DNA of 64,000 nucleotides from Lithodes maja. Lineage: Eukaryota > Arthropoda > Malacostraca > Decapoda > Lithodidae. The position numbers and the translations under genes are program-made. The notes beneath the pieces are model-generated. The model was not told where the DNA came from and ran no database searches. It worked only from the letters and a program-made list of their open reading frames with translations. This document shows positions 54,287 through 64,000 of this stretch, piece after piece; within the stretch, counting starts at the first letter, position 1; each line of letters starts with the position of its first letter. The stretch lies in NCBI GenBank assembly GCA_037953745.1, contig JBAKBP010003229.1:1-64000 (forward strand), written 5' to 3'.

Positions 54287-54312
54287 TGACGTCAACAGGC
54301 TGCGCGTGCGCC
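54287..54312. promoter_or_regulatory. CRE palindrome next to NRF1-like motif
   Basis: TGACGTCA at 54287-54294 and TGCGCGTGCGCC at 54301-54312. Both are common in housekeeping promoters. No downstream gene was recognised, so the role is uncertain. Confidence 0.3.
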
Positions 54313-54343
54313 AACCTGTTGTAAAAAAAAAAAAAATAAATAA

Positions 54344-54470
54344 CAAAACCTCTTAGGGAAGCGCCGACGTTAAGGCTAAACTTCCCGAATTCCAACTGAA
54401 CAACTACTGTCTCTTAACAGAAGAACCTCTCAGGGAAGTGCCTGTTAAGGCATTACTTCCCGAACAACAT
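54344..54470. repeat. Short imperfect direct repeat
   Basis: ACCTCTTAGGGAAGCGCC...CTTCCCGAA (about 54348-54392) recurs as ACCTCTCAGGGAAGTGCC...CTTCCCGAA (about 54424-54465). The two are separated by a pyrimidine-rich stretch ending in ACAG. Confidence 0.6.
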
Positions 54471-54699
54471 CTGATCTGATCTGAACCTTGATTCTGCCAA
54501 TAGCCTACCGTGTTTCCTGTAATAGGCCTAGTGCATATCAAGCCAACTATAATATAATAGAATATCATTAGGCCTAGGCTATATAATATAATATATATTA
54601 CATTCCTTATGTATTCATAATATAGGCCTACACTCGATCTAGTCTCTATGGTATTTACCCAATACAAAACAATGAAAACAAAAAACATCACAACAGATA

Positions 54700-55560
54700 T
54701 TGTTTACAAACAATTCCCGCTTAAGCCAAGGTTCCAAAGTCAAGCGGCCTTTCAGGGCGGATTGAGAAAAGTCGATCCTGCTTAAGCGCAGCTCGAGTTT
54801 GGCTTAAGTTTTGTCCTCGCAAAAACGAATTTAGCTCTTGGCTTAAGTCTGGCTTAAGCCAAAACGCTCGCAAAAACGCGCCTCAATCTTCAAAGTTACA
54901 CAACCCGTAATAAAATCCAAATATGAAGTGTGAATGGACCGAACTGTGGACCGTGACAGATAGGCCCAAAAGATTCAAAGAATGTATGGTTGTACACTGT
55001 GCTACATAACATTATCGAGTCACTCCCTTAGTAGCCTAGTAGTAGGACTGTCGAGTAAGAAGGGTGGGGATTGATAAGCTTATCACTACTCTCAAGAAGG
55101 GATTTACGAATATCTTTAAGCTATGTCGATTTACAGAAACACTGTCTGGTTCCTGAAAGGAATGAGGGAGTATACAAAGTAAGTTACAGTAGGCCTACTA
55201 CTTGCTTTCATGCAAAAAAGTTAAAATTTTATAAATCTACAGTTATACTAGGCTACCCCTATTTTGTTGCTATTCTGTTGGTACTAATGGGTTAATATTA
55301 TTATTAGTAGGCTAGGCTAGACTTAGTATGGTTTGATAATGCGCGGAAATGTATACAGTATTTGACTTTAAATAGGCCTAGATACATTGAAGTAGGCCTA
55401 GGCCTATTACAAACCTTCGCGAACCCATAAACAGAAAATGTGAGCTGGGTTTAGACCGTCGTGCACCCATAAACAGGGAATGTGATCTGGGTTTAGACCG
55501 TCGGCGAGACAGGTTAGTTTTCGGTTAGGCTAATGTTAAAAACGGTGTCAAACGACGCTG
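54700..55560. other. No gene recognised; CTTAAGCC-rich repeat stretch
   Basis: 54720-54895 holds several GCTTAAGCC and CTCGCAAAAACG words shared with 27210-27310. The rest is AT-rich with TAGGCCTA words and a duplicated CCCATAAACAG..GGGTTTAGACCGTCG unit (about 55424-55503). Confidence 0.5.
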
Positions 55561-55591
55561 TTTTTTTTAGTGATAACGCAAATGAACTTTT

Positions 55592-56002
55592 GGTCAATAT
55601 ACAGGAGGCGCTACAATATAGGTAGCAAAATTCTAATGGTAGTTTTGGGTTCCTATCATCATATGCTTCATTTCTATATACTTTTTATCCCCGGGAAAAA
55701 AAAAAAAAAATCTTGGGATTTTTCATTTATTTTCTTGGGATTTTTAGTTTTGGTCATTAACCTAACCAAAAAACCTAACCTAACCTAATAGCCCCCAAAT
55801 ACATTTAGGTTAGGTTAGGTTAGGTTTTTTGGTTAGGTTAATAAAAAAACAAAAAAATCCAAGAAAAAAATAAAAAACCCAAGATTTTTTATTTTTTTCC
55901 TGGGGATAAAAAGTATATAGAAATGAAGCATATGATGATAGGAACCCAAAACTACCATTAGAATTTTGCTACCTATATTGTAGCGCCTCCTGTATATTGA
56001 CC
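55592..56002. repeat. Fold-back (palindrome) with telomere-type repeats at its centre
   Basis: Outer arms 55592-55700 and 55895-56002 are almost perfect reverse complements. Inner arms hold AACCT runs (55757-55788) facing TTAGG runs (55806-55841) around an unpaired centre of about 16 bp. A-rich segments between vary. No ORF was found. Confidence 0.88.
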
Positions 56003-56039
56003 GAACTTTTTTAGACACCTAAATTCTCAAAAAAATCAC

Positions 56040-56066
56040 GGGGGGGGGGGGGGGGGGGGGGGGGGG
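56040..56066. repeat. Poly(G) tract of 27
   Basis: Uninterrupted G run; a second run of 19 lies at 57258-57276. G-quadruplex potential; the length may be unreliable in an assembly. Confidence 0.9.
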
Positions 56067-56346
56067 CATGCCCCCAGACCCCCCTAGAGCTCGTGCCTTC
56101 ACCGCTCTGTCGCGCTATAATAATAACAAAATAATTAACCATAATGATAACATAATTCATATTTTGTGGATTGACACCCTGGACTTAAAAATACTAAAAT
56201 GCGACGGTCCTCGGTATTAAACAAGGTATAATCCTGTGTAGCGGGACGACCTGTACTTAGCCTATATCTCGATAATTTGGTAATGTTACAATATATTTTT
56301 TAATTTTAAATTCATAAATAGGCCTAGGCCTAGTCCACTAATTTAC

Positions 56347-56366
56347 TAGGTTAGGTTAGGTTAGGG
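56347..56366. repeat. Interstitial telomere-type TTAGG run
   Basis: About four TTAGG units on the plus strand. Confidence 0.8.
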
Positions 56367-56449
56367 TATTTAGGTTAAAGATATTGTTCAATGTTTCTTA
56401 ATAAATAGGCATCTGAAAAACAGTTCCTCCCGCTACACAGGATCTTACC

Positions 56450-56879
56450 TTAACCCTTGTCTAGCGGGGTGTTTTGGGCTCATTTGGGCATATTGAGGCC
56501 CTCCTGCATGATAAATCAAGCATCTGCATGAAAAAAAAATTATTTAGCAAAAAACTATGCACTAAAAGCTTCAAAATGAGACCAGAACGAGCTATGTAGC
56601 ACTCGTGGTTCTCTTGCAGTGATGCCACGAACATGGGAGTTTAGCATATATCGGTATATTTTTCCCAGCTATGCTCACTACTGGCTACACTGCCGGCCTC
56701 TTGAGAACACAGGTAACATGAGTTAATGGGCGGCGGTAAGCCCTGGGAGTCGGCTATCTGGCCCGCTGAGCTCCCAGCCATTTGCACTCTATTTTAACCC
56801 TTTAAAAGCCTTAATAATGCTCCTAACTTGCTGCAAATTGGTGCACGACTTAAGTCGAGCGCCGCCAATAAGGGGTTAA
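56450..56879. mobile_element. Second TTAA-flanked MITE family (piggyBac-type)
   Basis: TTAA at 56450-56453 is followed by CCCTTGTCTAGCGGGG. The other end reads GGCGCCGCC-like sequence (GCGCCGCCAATAAGGGG) then TTAA at 56876-56879. The ends are imperfect inverted repeats starting CCCYTT. The 430-bp interior is non-coding. It is unrelated in sequence to the 630-bp family. Confidence 0.7.
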
Positions 56880-57135
56880 ACAACACTGTAGCCTAGGCCT
56901 ATAGGCCTATCAAATAAAAAATAAAAAACAACAAATTAGCCTACCTGAAAAACTTGTATCTGGTTGGTGATAAATTTTTATCAACATACTTGTAATTGTT
57001 TTTTCGGTTTCCGCGTCTGCTGAACCATCCAAAAACACGCTAAAAGGCGTGTTTTGAAGGGGGTAGTGGGGGAGGGGTAGATTTACCGTTGGGTAAATTG
57101 TTTGGGGATGGATGTAGGCTAGTGTTCGGGCATAC

Positions 57136-58215
57136 AGTCGTCATGTTTACATAGATCGATCGCTACGGTTAAGTTCGCGTCTATTTTGACAGTGATTTGT
57201 TCTGTTATTTGCCCCCTGCTGGCAATAGGCCTATATATGATGATGACAATATGTCATGGGGGGGGGGGGGGGGGGGTTGAGGGAGGCAAAGCCCCCCTCA
57301 ACATATTATTATATACAATGGCAATCAAAATAGATGGGAACATGATCGCAAGCGTCCGCCGCCGCCGTCATGTTTACATGGTTGATCGTCAATTCGCCGC
57401 AGTTAAGTTCGCATCTATTTTGACGGCGATTTTTTCGGTTATTTGCCCCTGCTGGCAATATTATATGATGATGACAATAGGCCTTGTCATGGGGGGTGAG
57501 CCCCCTCAACATAATATTGTATCCAACGGCAGTCAAAATTGACGGGGCTTTGCCCCTCTCACCCCCATGACTTGCTGTAGCCTAAAGTCTGTGAAAATAG
57601 GCTAGGTTAGCTTAAACTTAACAAGAATATGCAGAGATACACTTAGACTACCAGGTTGCCAGGCTAAGTGGGGTACTGTACCTTTATTAGTCTCGTGGTA
57701 ACGTGTCTGCCAGTGCCTCGTAACCCAAGGGATCCGTGTACGGTGTTCGATTCCCAGCCTGGGTGCAGATTTTCGGCAGGCTATTTCAGCATCTAACGAA
57801 GTTTAGGTGTTTTGGTTAAATTCTTAGTTGAAAGTAAGATCGGAGCTCTATAACCTTCCTTTCGGGCATGGTGTAAAAACCAATGGGACTATATGGGAAG
57901 GATGTAGTATCCGGGTGTACGGTCCGACGTTCGCCTTGTTTACATAGGTCGATTGCTATCATTGCTTGCGGTTAAGTTCCTGTCTATTTTTTTTTTTATT
58001 TGCCCCATGCTGGCAATATATATGATGATGAGCAATCGAGTCGTCAACCTATGTAAACATGACGATCGTCGGACTGTACACTCGGATACTACATCCTTCC
58101 TGAGTTGTGTTGGCGGGTCGTACCATTCGTTATGTTTACATAGTCGCATGCTCGCAGTTACATTCGTGTCTAATTTGACTGCTGTTATTTTCCCTTGCTG
58201 GTTGTTGTTGTTGTT
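57136..58215. repeat. Local repeat unit in at least four copies, one with inverted arms
   Basis: A unit of roughly 100-150 bp (GTTTACATRGNTCGAT, then GGTTAAGTTCGCGTCTATTT, then TTATTTGCCCCTGCTGGCAA, then ATGATGATGA) occurs near 57138-57270, 57366-57480, 57937-58035 and, shortened, 58131-58205. Arms 57896-57953 and 58047-58104 are inverted copies of one another (AGGATGTAGTATCCGGGTGT). Confidence 0.7.
57698..57775 (+). repeat. tRNA-like (SINE head-like) sequence
   Basis: GTCTCGTGGTAACGTGTCTG and GTGTTCGATTCCCAG are spaced like A and B boxes. It is not a foldable tRNA by eye and may be a SINE fragment. Confidence 0.4.
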
Positions 58216-60920
58216 GTTGTTCCCTAAGCTGCCTGGCCGAACAGCCCCGAGTCCCTGAGGAAGGCCACGGCCACGATCGGGCTTTCCCACAGAGCTCTCA
58301 TTGAGTGTAGGTTGTGTTGTTGGCGTAAGTGGTTGTGTGAAATGCAGTCTTCTATGATGTGATTAATGGTATGGGGTGCTGTGTTACATCCCGGGCAGGC
58401 GTCGACAACGGAGTCATCCAGTCTCTTCTGATAGCTCAGGAGAGCTGGATGGTGTCCGCATCTCAGCCTGGCCAGGTGGACTCTGTCCTCGCGAGGGAGG
58501 GAGGATTCGGAAGGATGGATTTCGGGAGGTCGTGCATGCAGCTGCGTGTTGTCTGTGAGTGAGTGGATGGATTGGCGAGAGATATGAGTATGGATGTGCT
58601 TCTGGAAGTTGGTTCGGGGTGGGCAGGGAGGGAGAGAGGACAATAATTGTGTGTGATACCGTGTGCTGGGTGTTGTTTTGATATTTCTTGGTGTCTGTGG
58701 GTGTGTTGCCATGTAGTTTAGTGGGTGGTCTTGGTTCGTGGAGGCTGCTGCCAGGAATTGAGTGCCTCTCATGTCCAGATGGTCTTTGACTTTGAGGATT
58801 TTGGTTTCTTGATGTAGATGATCTGTGGGTGCAGTAGCTGTGCAGCCTGTAATGATCTTCAGGGCTTTGTTTTGAATCGTCTGTAAGGTCTTATGATGTG
58901 TTTCAGCTAGGTTAGAAGCCCAGGCTGGGCTTGCGTATTCCATTACTGATCTTATGTATTGTTTATATACTGTGGTGGTAGTTTCTTTGTTGTGTCCAAA
59001 TTTTGTGTGAGCAAGTGACCTGAGGGCGTTAAGTCTGGGTGTCAGTTTCTTTTTAATGTTTGTGGTGTGCTGTTTGAATGTCATATGAGTATCATATGTT
59101 ACTCCTAGGATTTTGGGTGTGTGTGTATGTGTTAGGGGTGTGTTGTTTATGGTGAGTTGAGGGATGTATTCGTGTTCACCTGTCCAGCTTGTGAGCAGGG
59201 TTGCGGTGGATTTGGCTGGGGCTAGATTAAGTCTGTTTGTAGTGCACCAGCCATGTAGTGTGTTGAGATAGGGTTGCAGGAGATCTGTTGCTCTTCTTGG
59301 GTCATGGTGTGTGCATGTGAGTGTTATGTCATCTGCATAGGAGGCTAAGTTTATTTGGGGAGTATTGGGTGTAGTTATATCGTGCATGTACAGATTGAAG
59401 AGTGCGGGCGATAGGACGGATCCTTGTGGGACTCCGTTTGGAAAGTTTCTGATTTTTGATGACTGACCGGCAAAAGATACGTGTGCACATCTGCCTGCTA
59501 GGAAGTTGGCCAGCCACCTTTTTGTGTTGTTGTGCATGTTTGTGTTGTAGATTTTGTTTGTTAGGTTGTGGCGGGGGATGGCATCGAAGGCTTTACTAAT
59601 GTCGAGTGTGGCTAATAGTGATCTGTGTGGTGGTCTAGCTGAGTTGATGCCGTCAAAAGCTCTTTGTGTAAGGTCTGTGAGAAGAGTGTTTGTGGAGTGC
59701 AGTGGTCTAAAGCCATGTTGTGTTGGAGCTAGGGGTAGGTCGGGTGTAATTAGTTGTAATACTAGGCGTTCCATGACTTTGGAGGGGGAGCAAAGGAGTG
59801 TGATGGGGCGGTGCGAGGAGGGTAGCGTGGGGTCTTTGTTGGGTTTGGGGAATGTGATGATGATACCATGCTTCCAAATGTCTGGTATTGTGTTGTGTGA
59901 ATAGCTGTAGTTTGATATGTTAGTGAGTGTTTGTATGCCTTGTGGTCCCAGGTGTCTGAGGTGTATGTTGCTTATGTTGTCTAGGCCACAGGCGGGTGAG
60001 TGCTTGAGATTGTTGATGATATGCTTTGTCTGGTGATTGGTGAAGGGTGTATAGTCAGGGTCTGTGGGGAATTGTCTCTTACGTCGGATGACACGTCGGT
60101 CGTCTTTGTGAGGTTTTAGGTGGCTGACATGTGAGAAGTGATTGATGAGAGTGTTTGCTTGTTGTTTACATGAAGGAGTAGAGTCTGTTGTTGTGATTGC
60201 AGCATGTGATTGTGTTGTGTTGCTGTTGGAAAGTGTGATGCTGTTTAGTGTTTTGTAGAGTTTTTTGGGGTTTGTTTTGTGATCAAGTGTTTGTAGGAAG
60301 TTATTCCAATTTAGTTTTTGTTGTTCTTGTATTTTGTTGTTAGTTTGGGTGTTGAGTGCTTGAATTTGTTGTGTGATGTCTTGTGTGTGGGGTGCTGGGG
60401 AGTGTTTCAGTGTGTCGCGTTGTCTGATGAGGTTTTGAATTTCTGGTGTGAAGTTGGGGTTGTGTCTTTTTCTGTTACCTCTTGGAATGTGTTTCTTGTC
60501 AGCGTTTTGGATAGTTTTATTGAGTATGTGTACAGCATTGTTGATGTTAGTGATGGGTGTACTGTTTAGAGTTGTGAAGTGTTGTTCTGTCTCATTTGTA
60601 AATGCTTCCCAGTTAGCTCTTTTATAATTGGTGTATGTGTGTTTGTGGCTAGCTGGGGTGAGTCTGGTTTTGGTGGTGATAATGATCGGGAGGTGGTCAG
60701 AGCCTAAGGTTCTGACCACCCTCCAGGATGTTGTGGGGGCGAGTTCTGGGGAGCAAAAGGTGATGTCTGGAGATGATGGGTTATAGAGGGCTTGGTGAGG
60801 AATATGGGTATGTTGATGGATGTCGTTAAGGATGATGAGGTTATCTGTTTGGTTTTGTAGTACCAGCCCTCTGTCTGTGTCGGGGTTGTCGACAAACCAG
60901 GCCGACGTCTTGGCGTTGAA
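58200..60920 (-). mobile_element. Jockey/CR1-like LINE, 5'-truncated in the endonuclease
   Basis: Minus strand: the end of the endonuclease (60915-60700), RT and C-terminal knuckle, a stop, and a (CAA)n tail (58200-58221). The 5' break joins the endonuclease GDFNAK-like block (FNAKTSAW) to a second copy of the same LINE. Confidence 0.88.
58224..60719 (-). CDS. LINE ORF2: endonuclease tail, RT, zinc knuckle
   Basis: An uninterrupted 831-residue frame. It opens with GSDHLPIIITTK, the last endonuclease motif; the frame continues upstream to about 60915 without a stop, but its first ATG is 60719. RT motifs are SPACGLDNISNIHLRHLG, HRPITLLCSPSKVMERL, LDISKAFDAIPRH (first Asp), GVPQGSVLSPALFNLYMHD and SYADDITLT (catalytic Asp pair). 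The thumb region is followed by a Cys/His knuckle CPGCNTAPHTINHIIEDC near residue 780. No RNase H is present. The stop lies two bases before the simple-repeat tail. An intact RT frame suggests a young copy. Confidence 0.92.
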   Translation of the reverse strand: MVRTLGSDHLPIIITTKTRLTPASHKHTYTNYKRANWEAFTNETEQHFTTLNSTPITNINNAVHILNKTIQNADKKHIPRGNRKRHNPNFTPEIQNLIRQRDTLKHSPAPHTQDITQQIQALNTQTNNKIQEQQKLNWNNFLQTLDHKTNPKKLYKTLNSITLSNSNTTQSHAAITTTDSTPSCKQQANTLINHFSHVSHLKPHKDDRRVIRRKRQFPTDPDYTPFTNHQTKHIINNLKHSPACGLDNISNIHLRHLGPQGIQTLTNISNYSYSHNTIPDIWKHGIIITFPKPNKDPTLPSSHRPITLLCSPSKVMERLVLQLITPDLPLAPTQHGFRPLHSTNTLLTDLTQRAFDGINSARPPHRSLLATLDISKAFDAIPRHNLTNKIYNTNMHNNTKRWLANFLAGRCAHVSFAGQSSKIRNFPNGVPQGSVLSPALFNLYMHDITTPNTPQINLASYADDITLTCTHHDPRRATDLLQPYLNTLHGWCTTNRLNLAPAKSTATLLTSWTGEHEYIPQLTINNTPLTHTHTPKILGVTYDTHMTFKQHTTNIKKKLTPRLNALRSLAHTKFGHNKETTTTVYKQYIRSVMEYASPAWASNLAETHHKTLQTIQNKALKIITGCTATAPTDHLHQETKILKVKDHLDMRGTQFLAAASTNQDHPLNYMATHPQTPRNIKTTPSTRYHTQLLSSLPPCPPRTNFQKHIHTHISRQSIHSLTDNTQLHARPPEIHPSESSLPREDRVHLARLRCGHHPALLSYQKRLDDSVVDACPGCNTAPHTINHIIEDCISHNHLRQQHNLHSMRALWESPIVAVAFLRDSGLFGQAA

Positions 60921-60924
60921 TAGT

Positions 60925-62191
60925 CTGTAAAGTCTTATGATGTGTTTCAGCTAGGTTAGAAGCCCAGGCTGGGCTTGTGTATTCCATCACTGATCTTATG
61001 TATTGTTTATATACTGTGGTGGTAGTTTCTTTGTTGTGTCCAAATTTTGTGTGAACAAGTGACCTGAGGGTGTTAAGTCTGGGTGTCAGTTTCTTTTTAA
61101 TGTTTGTGGTGTGCTGTTTGAATGTCATATGAGTATCATATGTTACTCCTAGGATTTTGGGTGTGTGTGTATGTGTTAGGGGTGTGTTGTTTATGGTGAG
61201 TTGAGGGATGTATACGTGTTCTGTCCAGCTTGTGAGCAGGGTTGCGGTGGATTTGGCTGGGGCTAGATTAAGTCTGTTTGTAGTGCACCAGCCATGTAGT
61301 GTGTTGAGATAGGGTTGAAGGAGATCTGTTGCTCTTTTTGGGTCATGGTGTGTGCATGTGAGTGTTATGTCATCTGCATAGGAGGCTAAGTTTATTTGGG
61401 CGTATTGGGTGTAGTTATATCGTGCATGTACAGATTGAAGAGTGCGGGCGATAGGACGGATCCTTGTGGGACTCCGTTTGGAAAGTTTCTGATTTTAGAT
61501 GACTGACCGGCAAAAGATACGTGTGCACATCTGCCTGCTAGGAAGTTGGCCAGCCATCTTTTTGTGTTGTTGTGCATGTTTGTGTTGTAGATTTTGTTTG
61601 TTAGGTTGTGGCGGGGGATGGCATCGAAGGCTTTACTAATGTCGAGTGTGGCTAATAGTGATCTGTGTGGTGGTCTAGCTGAGTTGATGCCGTCAAAAGC
61701 TCTTTGTGTAAAGTCTGTGAGAAGAGTGTTTGTGGAGTGCAGTGGCCTAAAGCCATGTTGTGTTGGAGCTAGGGGTAGGTCGGGTGTAATTAGTTGTAAT
61801 ACTAGGCGTTCCATGACTTTGGAGGGGGAGCAAAGGAGTGTGATGGGGCGGTGCGAGGAGGGTAGCGTGGGGTCTTTGTTGGGTTTGGGGAATGTGATGA
61901 TGATACCATGCTTCCAAATGTCTGGTATTGTGTTGTGTGAATAGCTGTAGTTTGATATGTTAGTGAGTGCTTGTATGCCTTGTGGTCCCAGGTGTCTGAG
62001 GTGTATGTTGCTTATGTTGTCTAGGCCACAGGCGGGTGAGTGCTTGAGATTGTTGATGATATGCTTTGTCTGGTGATTGGTGAAGGGTGTATAGTCAGGG
62101 TCTGTGGGGAATTGTCTCTTACGTCGGATGACACGTCGGTCGTCTTTGTGAGGTTTTAGGTGGCTGACATGTGAGGAGTGATTGATGAGAG
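60925..62191 (-). pseudogene. Second partial copy of the same LINE (RT region)
   Basis: Nearly identical to 58879-60155, with scattered substitutions and small indels, same orientation, placed directly upstream. It encodes RT from NHSSHVSHLKPHKDDRR to TLQTIQ in two frames (61392-62264 and 60841-61128). The break is at the deleted bases near 61400, just before the YADD box, and another lies near 61220. It has neither end of the LINE. The right side is cut by the DIRS-C terminus at 62192. Confidence 0.85.
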
Positions 62192-62940
62192 TGGGAGGTT
62201 TAACGACCCTCCCAATACCAAATGAGGTAAACCTCCTATTTGGTCGTAGCCTCGGAGTATCCAACGTAAAGCTATATACTTATCGTATAATTCTGCTCCG
62301 CTCTAGAGCAGGCAATTATCGAAATCACTAGCGCGATAAAACGATAACATCTAGAGTAGCACCTTACTCTCTCTACTAGGTACATTGTACATACTTTGGA
62401 GGCCACTATTTGAAAAGGAAAATAAGAAAATATTGATGAGAAAGAAGAGAAAATTACAGGATTTTAGGCCATCCTATCTGGCTCCTTCAGCCGTCTTGAC
62501 GGATCCACCCCACTACCCGACAGGGTTCATTGGGCATTCCCGGTATCAAGTTACAAGAGACAAGATTGGATGGGCAGGGGCACTATGACGTTGGATACTC
62601 CGAGGCTACGACCAAATAGGAGGTTTACCTCATTTGGTATTGGGAGGGTCGTTAAACCTCCCAATTTAGTAGTAGCCTCTACGTTCCAACGTAGAGCTAG
62701 AGTACCAAATTGGAGGCGGACATACAAGCTGAAAACACAAACTTTAGCCATTAGGTAATATCAGGACCATAAAAGACAGACTTAAACAAGAGAGTTTATA
62801 TAAAAGAGTGTACTGACAGGCGCATATCAAGAGAGGTCAAGTACAGTCAAATCTTATGTAATGGTATATCTTAGCCTAAGACAAGAATGATGCATTTCAT
62901 AAGGGATAATATGAATCCCCGGATGCCCCCCCCCCTGGAG
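62192..62940 (-). mobile_element. Terminal part of a third DIRS element (DIRS-C)
   Basis: 62193-62267 and 62589-62662 are 75-bp perfect inverted copies. They correspond to the outer 3' end and internal complementary region of DIRS-B (27564-27650 and 27966-28050). The next block, TTTAGTAGTAGCCTCTACGT (from 62664), matches the outer 5' end of DIRS-A. GGAGGCGGACATACAAGC and AACAAGAGAGTTTATATAAAAGAG parallel DIRS-B 28096-28200. No coding part remains before the following LINE. Confidence 0.82.
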
Positions 62941-62978
62941 CCTTCTGGAAGAAGGCAGGATGATTCAGAAAGGAAGGA

Positions 62979-64000
62979 ATGACTTCAGACTCAACCAACT
63001 CAACCTTAGATGAAATAAATCAAGATGTCCCTGTACTTAATTTTAATTCGCCTGAAATTCCCTCACTTAAGATCCACACCAGACATGTCAAAACTATTTT
63101 GCAGAATCTCTCAGTAGATAAGGCTCCTGGTCCAGATGAAATTCCTCCAATAGTACTTAAGAATTGCTCCTTGGTGCTCGCTCCTGTATTGGCAAATTTT
63201 TTCCGTCAGTGTACTCATACCTCATGCTTCCCAGTACTCTGGAAAGAAGCAAACATCCATCCAGTTCCTAAAAAAGGTGCCTCTTCAGATCCATCAAACT
63301 ACAGACCAATAGCTATAACTTCCACTCTTGGTAAAGTCTTTGAAATTATATTAAATAATCACATAATTAAGCATCTTGAGAATAATAAATTAATCAGTGA
63401 TAGGCAATATGGTTTTAGACGATGTCGATCAACTGCAGACATGCTTTGCCTTCTTACGCATCAAATCAACCAAGCTACAGACCAACATGGTGAAACACAT
63501 ACAATAGCACTGGATATATCTAAGGCATTTGATAGAGTCTGGCATCAATCCTTATTGTCGAAGATGTCACACTACGGCCTTGCATCATTAGTTCCACTAA
63601 TTTCTTCTTATCTTCATAACAGAAAAATATGTGTAATGGTAGATGACCTTTATTCTCAATTTCACTCAATAAATGCTGGTGTTCCCCAGGGATCAGTTTT
63701 GGCCCCAACTCTGTTCCTCATTCATATCAATGATCTCATATCTACCACTCATAATCCAATTCTTTCACCCAACCCGATCTTATAAATTCAAAAATAAACA
63801 CTGCAATTTCTCTGAACCAGGACCTTTCTAGAATTAATGAATGGGGACAAAAGAATCTAGTTTCCTTTAATGCACAGAAAACCAAGTACTGTACATTCAA
63901 TTTTCTAACCGACAGAATCTCACTGACTCCCATATATTTTTTAATGATGTAAATATTCCCACTTCCCCTAGTATTGACATTCTCGGTGTAACATTAACTA
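62979..64000 (+). pseudogene. LINE reverse transcriptase, 5'-truncated, catalytic box deleted, runs off window
   Basis: The plus frame 62979-63785 encodes LSVDKAPGPDEIPPIVLKN, YRPIAITSTLGKVFEII, ALDISKAFDRVWHQS (first Asp) and GVPQGSVLAPTLFLIHINDL. The (F/Y)ADD box expected about ten residues later is missing. After NPILSPNPIL the frame stops, and another frame (from about 63790) resumes downstream in NQDLSRINEWGQKNLVSFNAQKTKY. A deletion with frameshift has removed the active site. Further shifts follow near 63930. The type is Jockey/CR1-like and differs from the 58-62 kb LINE. Confidence 0.82.

Overview
This window is animal DNA, most likely from an arthropod and plausibly a decapod crustacean. 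The supports are interstitial AACCT/TTAGG arrays (the arthropod telomere unit), DIRS-type elements of the kind common in decapods, A-tailed tRNA-derived SINEs, and an AT-rich background with GC-rich transposon ORFs. There is no operon structure, and only one segment looks like an ordinary host exon (a THAP-domain first exon at 46480-46921). Nearly everything else is mobile DNA, much of it nested. All calls come from reading the sequence and the translated ORFs; no database search was run. Ends of decayed elements are approximate unless a target-site duplication is quoted.

Layout. 1-7096 (-): right-hand part of a DIRS retrotransposon (DIRS-A) with gag, RT-RNase H-methyltransferase-like pol and the start of a tyrosine recombinase. 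7.1-10.4 kb: two small inverted-repeat elements and a 2.2-kb array of 314-bp units, four in one orientation and four in the other, bounded by (AT)n. 12.5-16.3 kb (-): a decayed LINE interrupted by a TTAA-flanked MITE and a SINE. 16456-18624: an internally deleted PIF/Harbinger transposon. 18.7-19.3 kb: a long-TIR element containing another MITE. 19.3-20.2 kb (+): a LINE C-terminal relic. 21.4-27.2 kb (-): a full-length I-group LINE with a 12-bp target-site duplication.

27.56-45.42 kb: a second DIRS element (DIRS-B, -) with inverted terminal repeats and an internal complementary region. It has been split by a SINE (30541-31103) and by a 9.26-kb Ty3/gypsy-type LTR retrotransposon (34891-44151, +). 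The LTR element has equal-length LTRs, a 4-bp target duplication, and integrase encoded upstream of reverse transcriptase, as in the Gmr1 group. One in-frame TAG cuts its integrase.

45.4-58.2 kb: tRNA-like SINE material, the THAP exon, LINE fragments, four copies of a TTAA-flanked (piggyBac-type) MITE, one inserted inside another, a fold-back with telomere-type repeats at its centre, a second TTAA-flanked MITE, and a locally repeated unit. 58.2-62.2 kb (-): a Jockey/CR1-like LINE and a second partial copy of it. 62.2-62.9 kb: the end of a third DIRS element (DIRS-C). 62.98-64 kb (+): another LINE reverse transcriptase that runs out of the window.
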